64,000 bases of DNA from Candidatus Pantoea gossypiicola. GTDB lineage: Bacteria; Pseudomonadota; Gammaproteobacteria; Enterobacterales; Enterobacteriaceae. The stretch covers positions 222,011 to 286,010 of the forward strand of contig NZ_VWVM01000005.1 of assembly GCF_008632075.1 (NCBI RefSeq), given 5' to 3'. Position numbers and translations under genes: made by a program. This document shows, one piece after another, positions 47,457-58,812 of the stretch. The notes below the pieces were generated by a model, which saw only the letters and a list, made by a program, of their open reading frames with translations, did not search any database and had not been told where the DNA came from. Each line of letters begins with the position of its first letter. Within the stretch, counting starts at the first letter, position 1.

Positions 47457-48368
47457 TTAAGGGGATAATTTTTCCAGCGCCGCGAGTATCGCCTCGTTTT
47501 TTTCATCGGCACGGATAGCCGCATACACATCAATGGCTAAGTGCCGGGCCGCTCGTTCGCTCAGCGGCCGGTAGCAGAGTCCGGCCTGGTTGAAGGTACA
47601 TTTTGACCGGGGCATCAGGGCGAAACCCTTGCCTCTGGCGATATGCGACAGCATCAGCAGTGAATCTTCCGGCTCCCGCTGCCGTTTCAGCGTCACGCAG
47701 AGCGTAGCGAAGTAGCGCTCACATTTGTCGTAGAACAGCGGATTGGCACTGCGCGCGAACCAGAACATGGGCAGGTCAGCAACGGCCTCAGGCGAAACCT
47801 GTTCCGCCCGTGCGGCAGGATGAGATGCGGGCAGGACGACCAGCAGCGGCTCGCGGTAAACCCAGGTGTAGTGGACGGCCTCATCAGCCTCCGCGCCTTT
47901 TTCTCCGGTGAGGATTAAATCGAGCGTGTTACGGGCCAGGTTCTGCAGCAGCTGCGCAGAGGTCAGGCTGGGCATCTCCATCTCTTCACTGGCACGAAGT
48001 GCAACGAGCTGCTGGTTAAGCGGCGTGATAGCTTCAAAGTTCAGCGTTCGGGTTACGCCGATACGCAGGCGCGAGACAACAGGGTCCGCACGCTGGGTTA
48101 AGGCTTCGAGGGCGATGAGGATCGCTTCCGCTTTAGCAACCAGAGCCTGCCCGGATTCGGTGAGCGTTACCTCGTGGGGCGTCCGGCTGAAGAGGGGCTG
48201 CCCCAGCAGATCTTCCAGATTCTGAATCTGGCGGGTCAGGGGAGGCTGCGTCATTCTGAGCCGTTCGGCCGCCCGGCGAAAGTTAAGCTCATGCGCGACA
48301 GCCAGAAAGCATTGCAACTGCCTGACCGCAGGAAGGTGATTGCTGATGAGATGCGCTGCTACAGACAT
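47457..48368 (-). CDS. LysR family transcriptional regulator
   Basis: A 303-residue regulator. The winged helix-turn-helix is residues 13-72 (LPAVRQLQCFLAVAHELNFRRAAERLRMTQPPLTRQI region) and the effector-binding domain follows from about 95. It stands 240 bases upstream of the aldo/keto reductase on the same strand and may regulate it, but the usual divergent layout is missing, so the target is unclear. A second start nearer the conserved part is possible. Confidence 0.88.
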   Translation of the reverse strand: MSVAAHLISNHLPAVRQLQCFLAVAHELNFRRAAERLRMTQPPLTRQIQNLEDLLGQPLFSRTPHEVTLTESGQALVAKAEAILIALEALTQRADPVVSRLRIGVTRTLNFEAITPLNQQLVALRASEEMEMPSLTSAQLLQNLARNTLDLILTGEKGAEADEAVHYTWVYREPLLVVLPASHPAARAEQVSPEAVADLPMFWFARSANPLFYDKCERYFATLCVTLKRQREPEDSLLMLSHIARGKGFALMPRSKCTFNQAGLCYRPLSERAARHLAIDVYAAIRADEKNEAILAALEKLSP

Positions 48369-48451
48369 GAGGTCGTTCTGCCACTCAGAGAAGGGGGAAT
48401 AAGGCAGGAGCAGCTAGCGACGGAGAGGGAAGACCCTCTCCGTCCCGGCGA

Positions 48452-50182
48452 TTACATGCGCTCCACGGTGTCAATACCGAGCGTATCCAGACCCAGCTTC
48501 AGCGTCTTCGCGGTCAGCGCCGCCAGCTGCAGTCGGCTCAGACGCGTCGCTTCTGATTCTGCGCTGAGAATCGGACAGTGCTCGTAGAATCCGGAGAACA
48601 GACCGGCCAGATCATAGAGATAAGCACACATCACGTGTGGTGTGCCATCGCGAGCCACCTGCATGATAACCTCTTCGAACTGCAGCAGGCGGGTTGCCAG
48701 CTGTGCTTCGCGCTCTTCGCTGATGACAATCTCTGCATCCAGCGAATCGGCATCAATGCCCGCCTTGCGGAATACCGAGAGTACGCGGGTATAGGCGTAC
48801 TGCATGTAAGGTGCCGTGTTACCCTCGAAGGCCAGCATATTGTCCCAGTCGAAGATGTAGTCGGTGGTGCGGCTTTTTGACAGGTCAGCGTATTTCACCG
48901 CGCTGATGCCCATCACTTCCGCCAGCGCTTTGACTTCCGCTTCGCTCATCTCCGGATTCTTCTCACGCACCAGCGTGTAGGCACGCTGCCAGGCTTCATC
49001 CAGCAGATCGGAGAGCTTGATGGTGCCGCCGCTGCGGGTTTTAAACGGACGGCCATCTTTGCCAAGCATCATGCCAAACGCATGGTGCTCCAGCGGCACA
49101 GATTCCGGCACATATCCCGCTTTACGCACGATGGTCCAGGCCTGAACAAGATGCTGATGCTGACGGGAGTCGATGTAGTAGAGCACACGATCGGCTTTCA
49201 GCGTTTCGTAACGGTATTTCGCACAGGCGATATCAGTCGTGGTGTAGAGGTAGCCGCCATCCTTTTTCTGGATGATGACGCCCATCGGCTCACCTTCTTT
49301 GTTCTGGAATTCATCCAGGAACACCACGGTCGCGCCTTCGCTTTCCACAGCCAGACCTTTCTGTTTCAGGTCGGCAACAATGCCAGGCAGCATATCGTTA
49401 TAGAGGCTTTCACCCATTACGTCGTTGCGCGTCAGCGTCACGTTCATGCGGTCGTAGATTTTCTGGTTCTGACTCATGGTGATGTCGACCAGCTTCTTCC
49501 ACATCTGGCGACAGTACGCATCGCCACCCTGTAATTTCACTACGTAACCGCGCGCACGCTCGGCAAACACAGGATCTTCATCATAGGTGCGCTTGGCTTC
49601 ACGGTAGAAGCCTTCGAGATCGGCCAGCGCCATCTCAGCGTGGTTTTCATTCTGCTGTTTTTCCAGGAACGCAATCAGCATGCCGAACTGCGTACCCCAG
49701 TCGCCAACGTGGTTCGCACGGATCACCTTGTGTCCGAGAAACTCCAGCGTACGCACCGCCGCGTCACCAATGATGGTGGAGCGGATGTGACCTACGTGCA
49801 TCTCTTTCGCAACGTTGGGCGCAGAGTAGTCGACCACAATGGTCTGGGGTTCGGCCAGCTGCACACCCAGACGCGGCAGACTCAGTGCTTCGCGGGCATG
49901 CTTTGCCAGCCAGTTGTGGTCGAGGAAGATATTGATGAAGCCCGGTCCGGCAATTTCCACTTTGCTGGCGATGCCGGTCAGGTCGAGGTGCTGAATAACC
50001 GCTTCCGCTAATTGTCGCGGTGCCTGCCCCAGCTTTTTTGCCACAGCCATAATGCCGTTGGCCTGATAGTCTCCAAACTGAACCCGGGCAGACTGACGAA
50101 CCTGCGGTTCGCAATCGGCGGGTGCGCCGGCTAAAACCATTGCCTGACTGACTTTTGCGGAAAGAAGTGCCTGAATATTCAC
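48452..50182 (-). CDS. argS: arginyl-tRNA synthetase
   Basis: A 576-residue class I synthetase. The N-terminal Add-1 domain starts [14 protein letters not shown]; the ATP signature is [20 protein letters not shown] (HVGH, about residues 120-135). The editing-free body ends in the DALR anticodon-binding domain, with [10 protein letters not shown] at the C-terminus. GTG 50182 is chosen because the N-terminus then matches E. coli exactly; the frame is open to 50290 but that part is not coding. A stem GCCCGG/CCGGGC (about 50209-50230) lies in its leader. Confidence 0.97.
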   Translation of the reverse strand: MNIQALLSAKVSQAMVLAGAPADCEPQVRQSARVQFGDYQANGIMAVAKKLGQAPRQLAEAVIQHLDLTGIASKVEIAGPGFINIFLDHNWLAKHAREALSLPRLGVQLAEPQTIVVDYSAPNVAKEMHVGHIRSTIIGDAAVRTLEFLGHKVIRANHVGDWGTQFGMLIAFLEKQQNENHAEMALADLEGFYREAKRTYDEDPVFAERARGYVVKLQGGDAYCRQMWKKLVDITMSQNQKIYDRMNVTLTRNDVMGESLYNDMLPGIVADLKQKGLAVESEGATVVFLDEFQNKEGEPMGVIIQKKDGGYLYTTTDIACAKYRYETLKADRVLYYIDSRQHQHLVQAWTIVRKAGYVPESVPLEHHAFGMMLGKDGRPFKTRSGGTIKLSDLLDEAWQRAYTLVREKNPEMSEAEVKALAEVMGISAVKYADLSKSRTTDYIFDWDNMLAFEGNTAPYMQYAYTRVLSVFRKAGIDADSLDAEIVISEEREAQLATRLLQFEEVIMQVARDGTPHVMCAYLYDLAGLFSGFYEHCPILSAESEATRLSRLQLAALTAKTLKLGLDTLGIDTVERM

Positions 50183-50392
50183 CGAGTTACCTTCATGTGC
50201 TGAACAACGCCCGGAACAAAAAGCCGGGCTGTCATCATCTTGCCTGAGCGCATCGCGTAACGAATAGGCAGAAACGGATGGGGCAGACAAAACGGAAAAA
50301 AATGAGGGGAAAAGTATACGTGAAATGTGGATGGGCGTCAGTAGTTGGATGAAGCGGGGAAACAGAGCTGAAGAAGATGTTTCCCGTAGGCG

Positions 50393-50515
50393 TTAACGAC
50401 GTCGCAGATGACGGCGTGGGTTCTTTACGCTTTTATCTTCACGCACCTTCCAATGGCGGGAGATTGCAAACCCCATCAGTGCGATCAGGACAGCGACAAC
50501 GATGAGCATAGACAT
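50393..50515 (-). CDS. 40-residue small membrane protein
   Basis: A short frame with AGGA upstream and a clean layout: residues 1-18 are one hydrophobic span (MSMLIVVAVLIALMGFAI) and residues 19-40 are strongly basic, ending RRHLRRR. This fits a single-pass protein with a cytoplasmic basic tail. It lies between argS and yecM, about 210 bases upstream of argS on the same strand. I cannot name it. It is too well formed for chance, but expression is not proven. Confidence 0.6.
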   Translation of the reverse strand: MSMLIVVAVLIALMGFAISRHWKVREDKSVKNPRRHLRRR

Positions 50516-50826
50516 AGAGCCATTCCTTTTGGTTGTGTTAGGTCAAATTTATAGGAAGGTGGGGGAGGCTGCAATTGTTTGTCGTTCAAATGAGAGTTAT
50601 CTTATTGTATTAAAGAAGGTGTTTTAAATCAATTAATTAAGCTACTTTCATCAAGGAACTCATGGTCCTAAACAGGAGATAAATCTGAAATGAAAGATGT
50701 TATTATACGGTTTTGCGTTAAATTCCGGTCCAAATAAGATGAATCTTACCATTTTGTGACGCGGGACACGCGGCGCACAATAAACCAGACTAATTATAAA
50801 TGCTTAACAAATAGAGAGGAATCCCG
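50516..50826. other. AT-rich divergent region before yecM
   Basis: About 310 bases, unusually AT-rich (TCAATTAATTAAGC and similar). It should hold promoters for yecM and the small membrane protein. A 15-codon frame at 50690-50737 has an AGGAG eleven bases upstream but is too short to accept. Confidence 0.4.
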
Positions 50827-51390
50827 GTGACTGAGCGATCTTTTCCGCCAGAATTGGATGATTTAAAGACAGATTTGGGACGCTTTGAAGAATCGTTGCA
50901 AAGTTTTGCGCAGAGACTGGGTTTGCGTCTTAACGATCTGGAAGTTGACCATATTTCGCTGCGTTGTCATCAGGACACGACGGCGATGCGCTGGCAGCAA
51001 GGCCTGCGGCAGATTGGGACTGAATTTTCAGCAGCGATGATTAACGGACGGCAGATTTGCCTGTTTAAACTAGATGATCCGCTGTTCGTGGCGGGCAGGC
51101 AGATTGATGTGGTTGAGCTGCCGTGGCCGGGTGAAAAGCGCTATCGTCATGAAGGCTGGGAGCATATTGAGGTGGTGTTGCGCGGCGATCATCAGACGCT
51201 GGGCATGCGCGCGATGGCATTGCTTTCCGATGACGCGCTGACGCAGCCGGGTATTTCATTTAAAACCAGCTCACCGCAGGGCGAGAATGAGCGTCTGCCC
51301 AATCCGACCCTGGCGGTAACGGATGGGCAGACGACAATCAAGTTTCACCCATGGCGACTGGAAGAGATTGTCGCCAGCGAGCAGAACTAG
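50827..51390 (+). CDS. yecM: YecM family VOC-like protein
   Basis: A 187-residue protein of the YecM family, which folds like vicinal-oxygen-chelate metalloenzymes. Candidate metal ligands are His/Glu in VDHISLRCH (about residues 40-48) and GWEHIEVVLRG. No activity is established for the family. GTG 50827 is the start, with AGAGAGGA upstream. The placement between argS and cutC is as in E. coli. Its end overlaps the convergent lyase gene. Confidence 0.88.
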   Translation: MTERSFPPELDDLKTDLGRFEESLQSFAQRLGLRLNDLEVDHISLRCHQDTTAMRWQQGLRQIGTEFSAAMINGRQICLFKLDDPLFVAGRQIDVVELPWPGEKRYRHEGWEHIEVVLRGDHQTLGMRAMALLSDDALTQPGISFKTSSPQGENERLPNPTLAVTDGQTTIKFHPWRLEEIVASEQN

Positions 51391-52532
51391 ATACGGGCGG
51401 CTACTGCGCGCTTCAGGCGCGCAACGGCCTCATCCAGCAGTGCACGGGTGCAGCCGAAATTGAGCCGGACAAACTGGTCATTACCAAACTCACGTCCGGC
51501 CGATAAACCCAGTCCGTGCTTCTCAAAATAGAGAGCAGGGCTGGCCACACCCAGCGCACTGGCGTCGATCCAGGCCAGATAGGTCGCCTCCGGCGTGGCG
51601 ACGGACAAGCCGCTCATTTTATTGACCTGTGATACCAGCCAGTCACGATTACTGCGCAGGTAGATATTCTGCGCCTGCAGCCAGGGTTCACCTTCGCGCC
51701 ATGCTGCTGCAGCAGCGATCAGCGCAAGAATATCCACATCCGGCACAATCCCGCGTCGCATCCGGTTAAAGCGCGCGCGCAGTTCGGCATTGGGGATAAT
51801 GGCGATGGACGCACCCAGGCCGGCAATGTTAAAGCTCTTGGAGGGTGACATCAGTGTCACACTGCGCTGCGCGGCATCTTCACTCAGCGACGCAAACGGA
51901 ATGTGTTCAGCGCCCGGTTCCAGCAGCAGATCGCTGTGGATCTCGTCGGAACAGACGATCAGATTGTGCTTCTGCGCAAATTCCAGCTGTGCCTGCAGTT
52001 CGTCGCGGCGATAAACGGTACCGCCCGGGTTCTGCGGATTACACAGCATTAACAGCCGCTCTTTGCCGGTGAGCTGATCTTCAGCCGCATCCATATCCAC
52101 TACCCAGCGCCCCTGTTGCAGCGTCAGCGGCAAACTGAGCTGACCCCGTTCTGCCAGTTTTGCCGAACCGCGAAACGGCGGATAGATGGGCGTGGGGGCA
52201 ATCGTCAGCTCGTCCGGTGCGGTAAACGCACGCACGGCGAGATTCAGTCCACAGACCACGCCAGGCAAAACTACAATCCACTCCGGATTAACGTGCCACT
52301 GATAGCGTGAGGCGAGCCACGCTATCGCACTGTCGATAAATTCAACCGGCGTATCGCCATAACCAAAAATCCCATGCGCGGCGCGGGTCTGAATTGCGTC
52401 GATGACACAGTCAGGCGATCGGAAATCCGTATCTGCCACCCACAACGGCAGAATGTCCTGGTCCGCATATTTGTTCCATTTAAGGCTATCGCTGTGACGA
52501 CGGTCTATCCGTTGGTCGAAATTGAATGTCAT
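51387..52532 (-). CDS. MalY/PatB-type PLP cystathionine beta-lyase-like enzyme
   Basis: A 381-residue fold-type I PLP enzyme of the MalY/PatB group (C-S beta-lyase or aminotransferase). The PLP Lys is in [14 protein letters not shown] (about residue 230), with [12 protein letters not shown] (about 165-176), CSDEIHSDL and the C-terminal Arg in RLNFGC. These enzymes cleave cystathionine or cysteine conjugates. ATG 52532 gives [22 protein letters not shown], typical for the group. The maltose repression role of E. coli MalY is not implied. It is divergent from cutC. Confidence 0.85.
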   Translation of the reverse strand: MTFNFDQRIDRRHSDSLKWNKYADQDILPLWVADTDFRSPDCVIDAIQTRAAHGIFGYGDTPVEFIDSAIAWLASRYQWHVNPEWIVVLPGVVCGLNLAVRAFTAPDELTIAPTPIYPPFRGSAKLAERGQLSLPLTLQQGRWVVDMDAAEDQLTGKERLLMLCNPQNPGGTVYRRDELQAQLEFAQKHNLIVCSDEIHSDLLLEPGAEHIPFASLSEDAAQRSVTLMSPSKSFNIAGLGASIAIIPNAELRARFNRMRRGIVPDVDILALIAAAAAWREGEPWLQAQNIYLRSNRDWLVSQVNKMSGLSVATPEATYLAWIDASALGVASPALYFEKHGLGLSAGREFGNDQFVRLNFGCTRALLDEAVARLKRAVAARI

Positions 52533-52617
52533 AGTTAACTTTCCCGGTAAACTCATTCCAGCAGCCAGACTAACTGATGAATCTGCCTTGAACCAGAGTC
52601 ATGTAAAGGAGAAGAGA

Positions 52618-53370
52618 ATGACCACACTGGAAATTTGCTGCTATGGCGTGGATTGCGCCGTGACCGCACAACAGGCGGGCGCTGATCGGGTTGAACTTTG
52701 TGCTGCACCGCGTGAAGGCGGCCTGACGCCGTCGGCGGGGATGCTGAACGCCGCCCGGCGCGAGGTTTCGATTCCGGTTCATCCTATTGTCCGGCCACGG
52801 GGTGGCGATTTTTGTTATACCGCACGTGAATTTGAGGCGATGAAATCGGATGTGGCGTTAATCCGTGAACTTGGATTTCCCGGTCTGGTGATTGGGATGC
52901 TGGATGAGGACGCCCATATTCATGAGGGGCAGATGCGACAGATTATGGCGCTGTGTGACGGTCTGGCGGTGACCTTCCATCGCGCCTTCGATCTCTGTCA
53001 CAGCCCTAAGCGCGCACTGGAAGCGTTAACGGATTTGGGGGTGGCGCGCATTCTGACATCCGGTCAGCAGCAGAGCGCTGAAAACGGAATTGCATTACTT
53101 CGGGAACTAAATGAGACCAGTACCGGTCCTATTATTATGGCGGGTGCGGGCGTGCGTCTCAGCAACCTGCAAAAGTTTCTCGACATGGGGATTGATGAAG
53201 TCCACAGCTCGGCCAGCCGCCTGATGGCGTCACCGATGCGTTACCGCAAAGCGGGCGTCTCCATGTGTTCTGAAGCCGAAACCGACGAGTTCAGCCGCTA
53301 TTGTGTCGACGGCGATGTGGTTGAGGCGATGAAAAGCGTGATGCAGATGAGCACCGTTCGGGTTGCCTGA
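52618..53370 (+). CDS. cutC: CutC family protein
   Basis: A 250-residue TIM-barrel protein. The N-terminus [20 protein letters not shown] is the family signature with closely spaced Cys; [13 protein letters not shown] and [10 protein letters not shown] add His/Cys residues that could bind copper. It was named for copper homeostasis, but this role is disputed in E. coli. ATG 52618 follows AAGGAGAAG; the longer frame runs into the upstream gap. A terminator follows at 53430. Confidence 0.92.
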   Translation: MTTLEICCYGVDCAVTAQQAGADRVELCAAPREGGLTPSAGMLNAARREVSIPVHPIVRPRGGDFCYTAREFEAMKSDVALIRELGFPGLVIGMLDEDAHIHEGQMRQIMALCDGLAVTFHRAFDLCHSPKRALEALTDLGVARILTSGQQQSAENGIALLRELNETSTGPIIMAGAGVRLSNLQKFLDMGIDEVHSSASRLMASPMRYRKAGVSMCSEAETDEFSRYCVDGDVVEAMKSVMQMSTVRVA

Positions 53371-53429
53371 ACCACAACAGATTTTGCCGCGCAGCACGCC
53401 GATCATTGACGTGGTGTTTGCAAGTACCA

Positions 53430-53460
53430 AACCCCAGTACAGCTTGCTGGGGTTCTTTTT
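53430..53460 (+). terminator. Rho-independent terminator of cutC
   Basis: An 8-bp stem (AACCCCAG 53430-53437, CTGGGGTT 53447-53454) is followed by CTTTTT. Confidence 0.85.
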
Positions 53461-53821
53461 GTGTAAAATCTGCTGCTCGCCCCGGTTCTCTGCCGCATTT
53501 AGTGCCAGGTTGCTCATCATCTCACCTTCGCTTACCTCGCTTGAACAGACGATCATATCGGACTTCAGTTTATCCCCCGCAGCCGGTCAGCCTGGTAAAC
53601 CGGCATGACAGGCATGAGCAGCCGTCGTTCGAATGAATTTTTCACTGCCATCCAGGACTTTTACTGCTGAGACCCACGCAAACCGCCGGGCTATCCGTTA
53701 CGCTTACATCACCGCACCGCTTCAGGCATAACCCCGGGCGGCAGCTTCAATTCGTCACCGCTTGCCGCTGTTTTTCACGGCAGGGTTTACACTTACAGCA
53801 ACGTTGCCCGGAACTGACCCT
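53461..53821. other. non-coding gap before the orphan secreted protein
   Basis: About 360 bases with no accepted gene. Minus-strand frames that continue into the antisense of cutC are not believed. No repeat or operator was recognised. Confidence 0.35.
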
Positions 53822-54670
53822 ATGAATCGCAATCAGAGTGCCGCTCTCATCCTTTTGCTGTCCATGCTGTGCAGCGGCAACGCTGTGGCCAGTGCATGCC
53901 GCGCTGACAACGCCGCCGTGGCCAACAGCAACAACCTGATTTTGCTGGGCGGCAATGCGAAAGGCGCAGTGAAGCAGGTGATTGCAGGTGAATTTGGCAA
54001 AGATGTGAATTCGCAAAAGCGGGTGCTGGGTCAGTTTGACGCCTGTGGCGATCTCACGGTAGCTGACGTCAGCTACGACAAAAGTGAACGCAACGTGATC
54101 CTCAGCATGGAGCAACACATTGCCAGGGTACAGGGCGGCTGGGTGGCGGAATATGCGTATCTGGTCAAAGTGCTGAAAGAGGGCAAAGAAGTCGTTGTTG
54201 ATAACCGGCAGGGAACGATTAACTGGCAGAAAGGCCAGCATGGCAATATTACCAGCGCCTCCGACAGATTTACCAGCATGGGTAAAACCGGCTTTACCGA
54301 CACCACCTATCGCTACGATCGCCAGCTACGACTGGAGAAGAGTGTGGCACGTGGCAGCGATCCGCTGACTAACGGCGAGTTCCACTACCACTGGAATCCA
54401 AAGGGCCTGGTGACGCGCACCACCTCCGCCCGGAGAACTGACGAATACACCTACGACCCCCAGTGGCGTGAAGTGCGGCTTAACGGCACGGCGACCACAC
54501 CGCTGAGCACCATCCGGTCGGTCGATGAGTGTCAGTCCTGGGATGAGGTCGGCAACTGTACCCTGAGCTATCTGCATGAAACCGAAATCTTCACGCGTGG
54601 CACCATCGAGCGCCATCTCAGTTCCGCCTACAAATATGAGTACTGGGATCAGCCTGCGGCAGAAGAGTAA
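53822..54670 (+). CDS. uncharacterised secreted protein
   Basis: A 282-residue protein that I do not recognise. Residues 1-25 are a signal peptide (SAALILLLSMLCSGNAVASA). The mature part has few Cys (CRAD, DACGD, and VDECQSWDEVGNCTLSY near the end), which may form disulfides in the periplasm. The middle is rich in Tyr/Thr/Asp beta-strand patterns such as RTDEYTYDPQWREVRLNG, recalling YD-type strands, but not a true repeat. ATG 53822 was chosen because it begins the signal peptide. It stands alone between cutC and a convergent dehydrogenase. Confidence 0.7.
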   Translation: MNRNQSAALILLLSMLCSGNAVASACRADNAAVANSNNLILLGGNAKGAVKQVIAGEFGKDVNSQKRVLGQFDACGDLTVADVSYDKSERNVILSMEQHIARVQGGWVAEYAYLVKVLKEGKEVVVDNRQGTINWQKGQHGNITSASDRFTSMGKTGFTDTTYRYDRQLRLEKSVARGSDPLTNGEFHYHWNPKGLVTRTTSARRTDEYTYDPQWREVRLNGTATTPLSTIRSVDECQSWDEVGNCTLSYLHETEIFTRGTIERHLSSAYKYEYWDQPAAEE

Positions 54671-54700
54671 CAGGCGATCGAATGATCGCCTGTTGGCGGT

Positions 54701-55798
54701 TTATTTCACCGTCTGACTAAAAGCATCCAGCGCCAGCAGGGCGTTGGCGATATCTTCCGGTGACAAATGAGGGTTAAGGTTTTTCAGCGTATCACCCTCA
54801 CTGTTCGCCAGTGCGCCCACTTTCACCAGATTCTCCCAGCTTTCATTTTCCAGATGCATTTCACGCAGTGTGGTCGGCATGTTGATAGAGCGATAGAAAC
54901 GGATGTAGCGCGCAATTTCCTCATCCGGCCGCTTCTCAAGCACCATCTGCGCCAGTGTGCCATAGGCGACTTTCTCGCCGTGGGTCAGATGATGGATATC
55001 GCCATCAATGGCGGTAAAACCATTATGAATAGCGTGGGCGGCTGCCAGCCCGCCGTTTTCAAAGCCCAATCCCGAGAGCAGCGTGTTCGCCTCAACCACG
55101 GCTTCCACTGCGGGCGTGACCCGTTTTTCGGTAACGGCGATATAGGCGCTGTATCCCCACTTAAGCAGTGTTTCTTCGCAGGCGCGGGCAATCGCCAGAC
55201 CGGCAAGGGTCGGATCGCCGCTGACCATGGATTTAGCATGGGACCGCGCCACTGCCTGCGCTTCAACCCAGGTGGCCAGGCCATCGGCAATGCCGGAGGC
55301 AAAGAGCCGTGCAGGCGCACTGGCGCAGACTGCGGTATCCACCAGCACCAGGTCGGGATTTTTGCTGTAGAAGCGATAGCTCTCAAATACGCCGTTGTCA
55401 GAGTAGATCACTGACAGCGCGCTACAGGGGGCATCGGTGGAGGCAATGGTCGGCACAATCGCCACCGGCTGTTTAAGTTCGTCCGCCACCGCCTTAACGG
55501 TGTCCAGCGTTTTGCCGCCGCCCAGCCCGACAACCACGTTACAGCCCTGGCTCTTCGCCAGCGCACTGAGACGGGTGATCTCATTACTGGAGGCCTCGCC
55601 GTTAAACTGCTGCCAGCTGAATTTCACCCCGGCGGATTGCAATGTCTGTTGTGTGCGTTCGCCAATCAGCTTCCAGACAACGTCATCCGCCACCAGAAAA
55701 GCCTGATCGCCCAGTTCAGTCAGGTAGGTTCCCAGCTCATCCAGCACACCTGCACCCTGCACATATTTACGGGGTGATGAAAATATAAATTTACTCAT
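54701..55798 (-). CDS. glycerol dehydrogenase family protein (GldA-like)
   Basis: A 365-residue iron-containing alcohol dehydrogenase-type enzyme close to E. coli GldA, which oxidises glycerol to dihydroxyacetone with NAD and zinc. The NAD loop is VVGLGGGKTLDTVKA (about residues 90-104), TIASTDAPCSALSVIY is family-defining, and metal ligands are Asp in GIADGLATW, His in AAHAIHNGF and His in THGEKVAYG. ATG 55798 has AAGGAG nine bases upstream. True substrate could be another polyol or hydroxyketone. Confidence 0.88.
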   Translation of the reverse strand: MSKFIFSSPRKYVQGAGVLDELGTYLTELGDQAFLVADDVVWKLIGERTQQTLQSAGVKFSWQQFNGEASSNEITRLSALAKSQGCNVVVGLGGGKTLDTVKAVADELKQPVAIVPTIASTDAPCSALSVIYSDNGVFESYRFYSKNPDLVLVDTAVCASAPARLFASGIADGLATWVEAQAVARSHAKSMVSGDPTLAGLAIARACEETLLKWGYSAYIAVTEKRVTPAVEAVVEANTLLSGLGFENGGLAAAHAIHNGFTAIDGDIHHLTHGEKVAYGTLAQMVLEKRPDEEIARYIRFYRSINMPTTLREMHLENESWENLVKVGALANSEGDTLKNLNPHLSPEDIANALLALDAFSQTVK

Positions 55799-55944
55799 AA
55801 CCACATCTCCTTAATATGAATGGTTCGACCCGATCCAGCCTGGCACAATCCGCTCAGCGTGGCAGGTGATCCCGCACATGACTGTGTCATGGGCTGTTAA
55901 GCTGCCTGAACACCCCTGGCCGGGAGAGATAACGGAGAATCATC

Positions 55945-56568
55945 ATGAGCGCCACGCTCTTTTCATTTCTGTTTGCGATAACCATTCTGACACTCACACC
56001 TGGATTTGATACCGCGCTCGTGCTGCGAACCGCCATTGCGCAGGGCTGGCAGCGTGCCTGGGCGACAGCCCTTGGCGTGACGCTGGGTTGTCTGCTCTGG
56101 GGCATCGCAGTTGGGCTGGGGTTGGGCGCGCTACTGATGGCCTCTGAGATCGCCTATAACCTGCTGAAGTGGATCGGTGCCGGCTGGCTGCTCTATCTGG
56201 GCATAAAGCTGCTGCTTAAGCCGCGTCAGCAATCCGTGGAGACAGCCGAACAGCCTGCACAACCGCAGGGCTATCTGGCTTGCTTCAGTCGGGGATTAAT
56301 GGGAAATCTGCTGAATCCGAAAATTGGCGTGTTTTACGTCACTTTTCTGCCGCAGTTTATCCCGGCGGGCGCGTCGGTTGCGCTCTGGTGCACGCTGATG
56401 GCACTGACACACATGCTGCTGGGGCTGTTCTGGAATGCGGTACTGATTGGCGGCAGCCACTATTTCGCCGGATATTTGCGAAAACCGACGGTGCTGAAGG
56501 GGATGGATCGCCTGACCGGTTGCGTATTTATTGGATTTGCGGCGAAACTGGCGTTGTCTCGCCGCTAG
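55945..56568 (+). CDS. LysE/RhtB family amino-acid exporter
   Basis: A 207-residue inner-membrane exporter with about six membrane segments. The family motif TPGFDTALVLRTAIAQGWQRA is at residues 18-38, and RGLMGNLLNPKIGVFYVTFLPQF near 112-132. Such proteins export amino acids like threonine, homoserine or leucine; the substrate is not predictable. It is convergent with cmoB and divergent from the dehydrogenase. The start has GGAG nearby. Confidence 0.88.
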   Translation: MSATLFSFLFAITILTLTPGFDTALVLRTAIAQGWQRAWATALGVTLGCLLWGIAVGLGLGALLMASEIAYNLLKWIGAGWLLYLGIKLLLKPRQQSVETAEQPAQPQGYLACFSRGLMGNLLNPKIGVFYVTFLPQFIPAGASVALWCTLMALTHMLLGLFWNAVLIGGSHYFAGYLRKPTVLKGMDRLTGCVFIGFAAKLALSRR

Positions 56569-56572
56569 GGCA

Positions 56573-58332
<1,760 letters not shown>

Positions 58333-58347
58333 TTAACCCAGGCTGGT

Positions 58348-58743
58348 TTAATGGAGTGTCAGCACCAGCTCCCATGGCATATAGATCAGGTTGAAAATCA
58401 CCATGCCGCACAGGGAAAACAGTGTCAGCAGCATGCCATATTTGCGGCCTGCCATGGCGCTGCTGCGCAATCCCCAGGCGTGCAGCAGGCGGCTGATAAA
58501 GAACAGCAGGCCGGTGAGATGCACCATCCAGATATCGGCACCGTTCATCTCCATCATCACCAGCAGAAACAGCGCCAGCGGAATGGTTTCGATGGCATTG
58601 CCATGAATGCGGATTGCCATTTTCAGGTCGTGATAGCCGCCATCGCCATATGCCACCCGGTAGAACCGGCGGTAACGCACCACGTCCAGCGTGAATTTCA
58701 TTATCAGTAATGCACCTATCACCACATATAACGCGCTAACCAT
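58348..58743 (-). CDS. yecN: MAPEG family inner-membrane protein YecN
   Basis: A 131-residue four-span membrane protein of the MAPEG family, starting MVSALYVVIGALLIMKF as E. coli YecN does. The motif AIRIHGNAIETIPLALFLL (about residues 45-63) is the MAPEG signature. Eukaryotic members conjugate glutathione; the bacterial role is unknown. It lies 80 bases upstream of cmoA on the same strand. The longer frame upstream is not needed. Confidence 0.9.
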   Translation of the reverse strand: MVSALYVVIGALLIMKFTLDVVRYRRFYRVAYGDGGYHDLKMAIRIHGNAIETIPLALFLLVMMEMNGADIWMVHLTGLLFFISRLLHAWGLRSSAMAGRKYGMLLTLFSLCGMVIFNLIYMPWELVLTLH

Positions 58744-58812
58744 AGCCACTCCCGCGACTGTCCATAATGGTTCTATTCTAACGGGCGTGCAGCCCGCTGT
58801 CCTGTAACGCAA

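Noticed and set aside
50690..50737. 15-codon frame before yecM
   Set aside because: AGGAG is eleven bases away and the peptide is too short and featureless to accept.
53230..53556. Minus-strand 108-codon frame with a fair ribosome site
   Set aside because: Most of it is antisense to the end of cutC and crosses the cutC terminator; composition is not protein-like.
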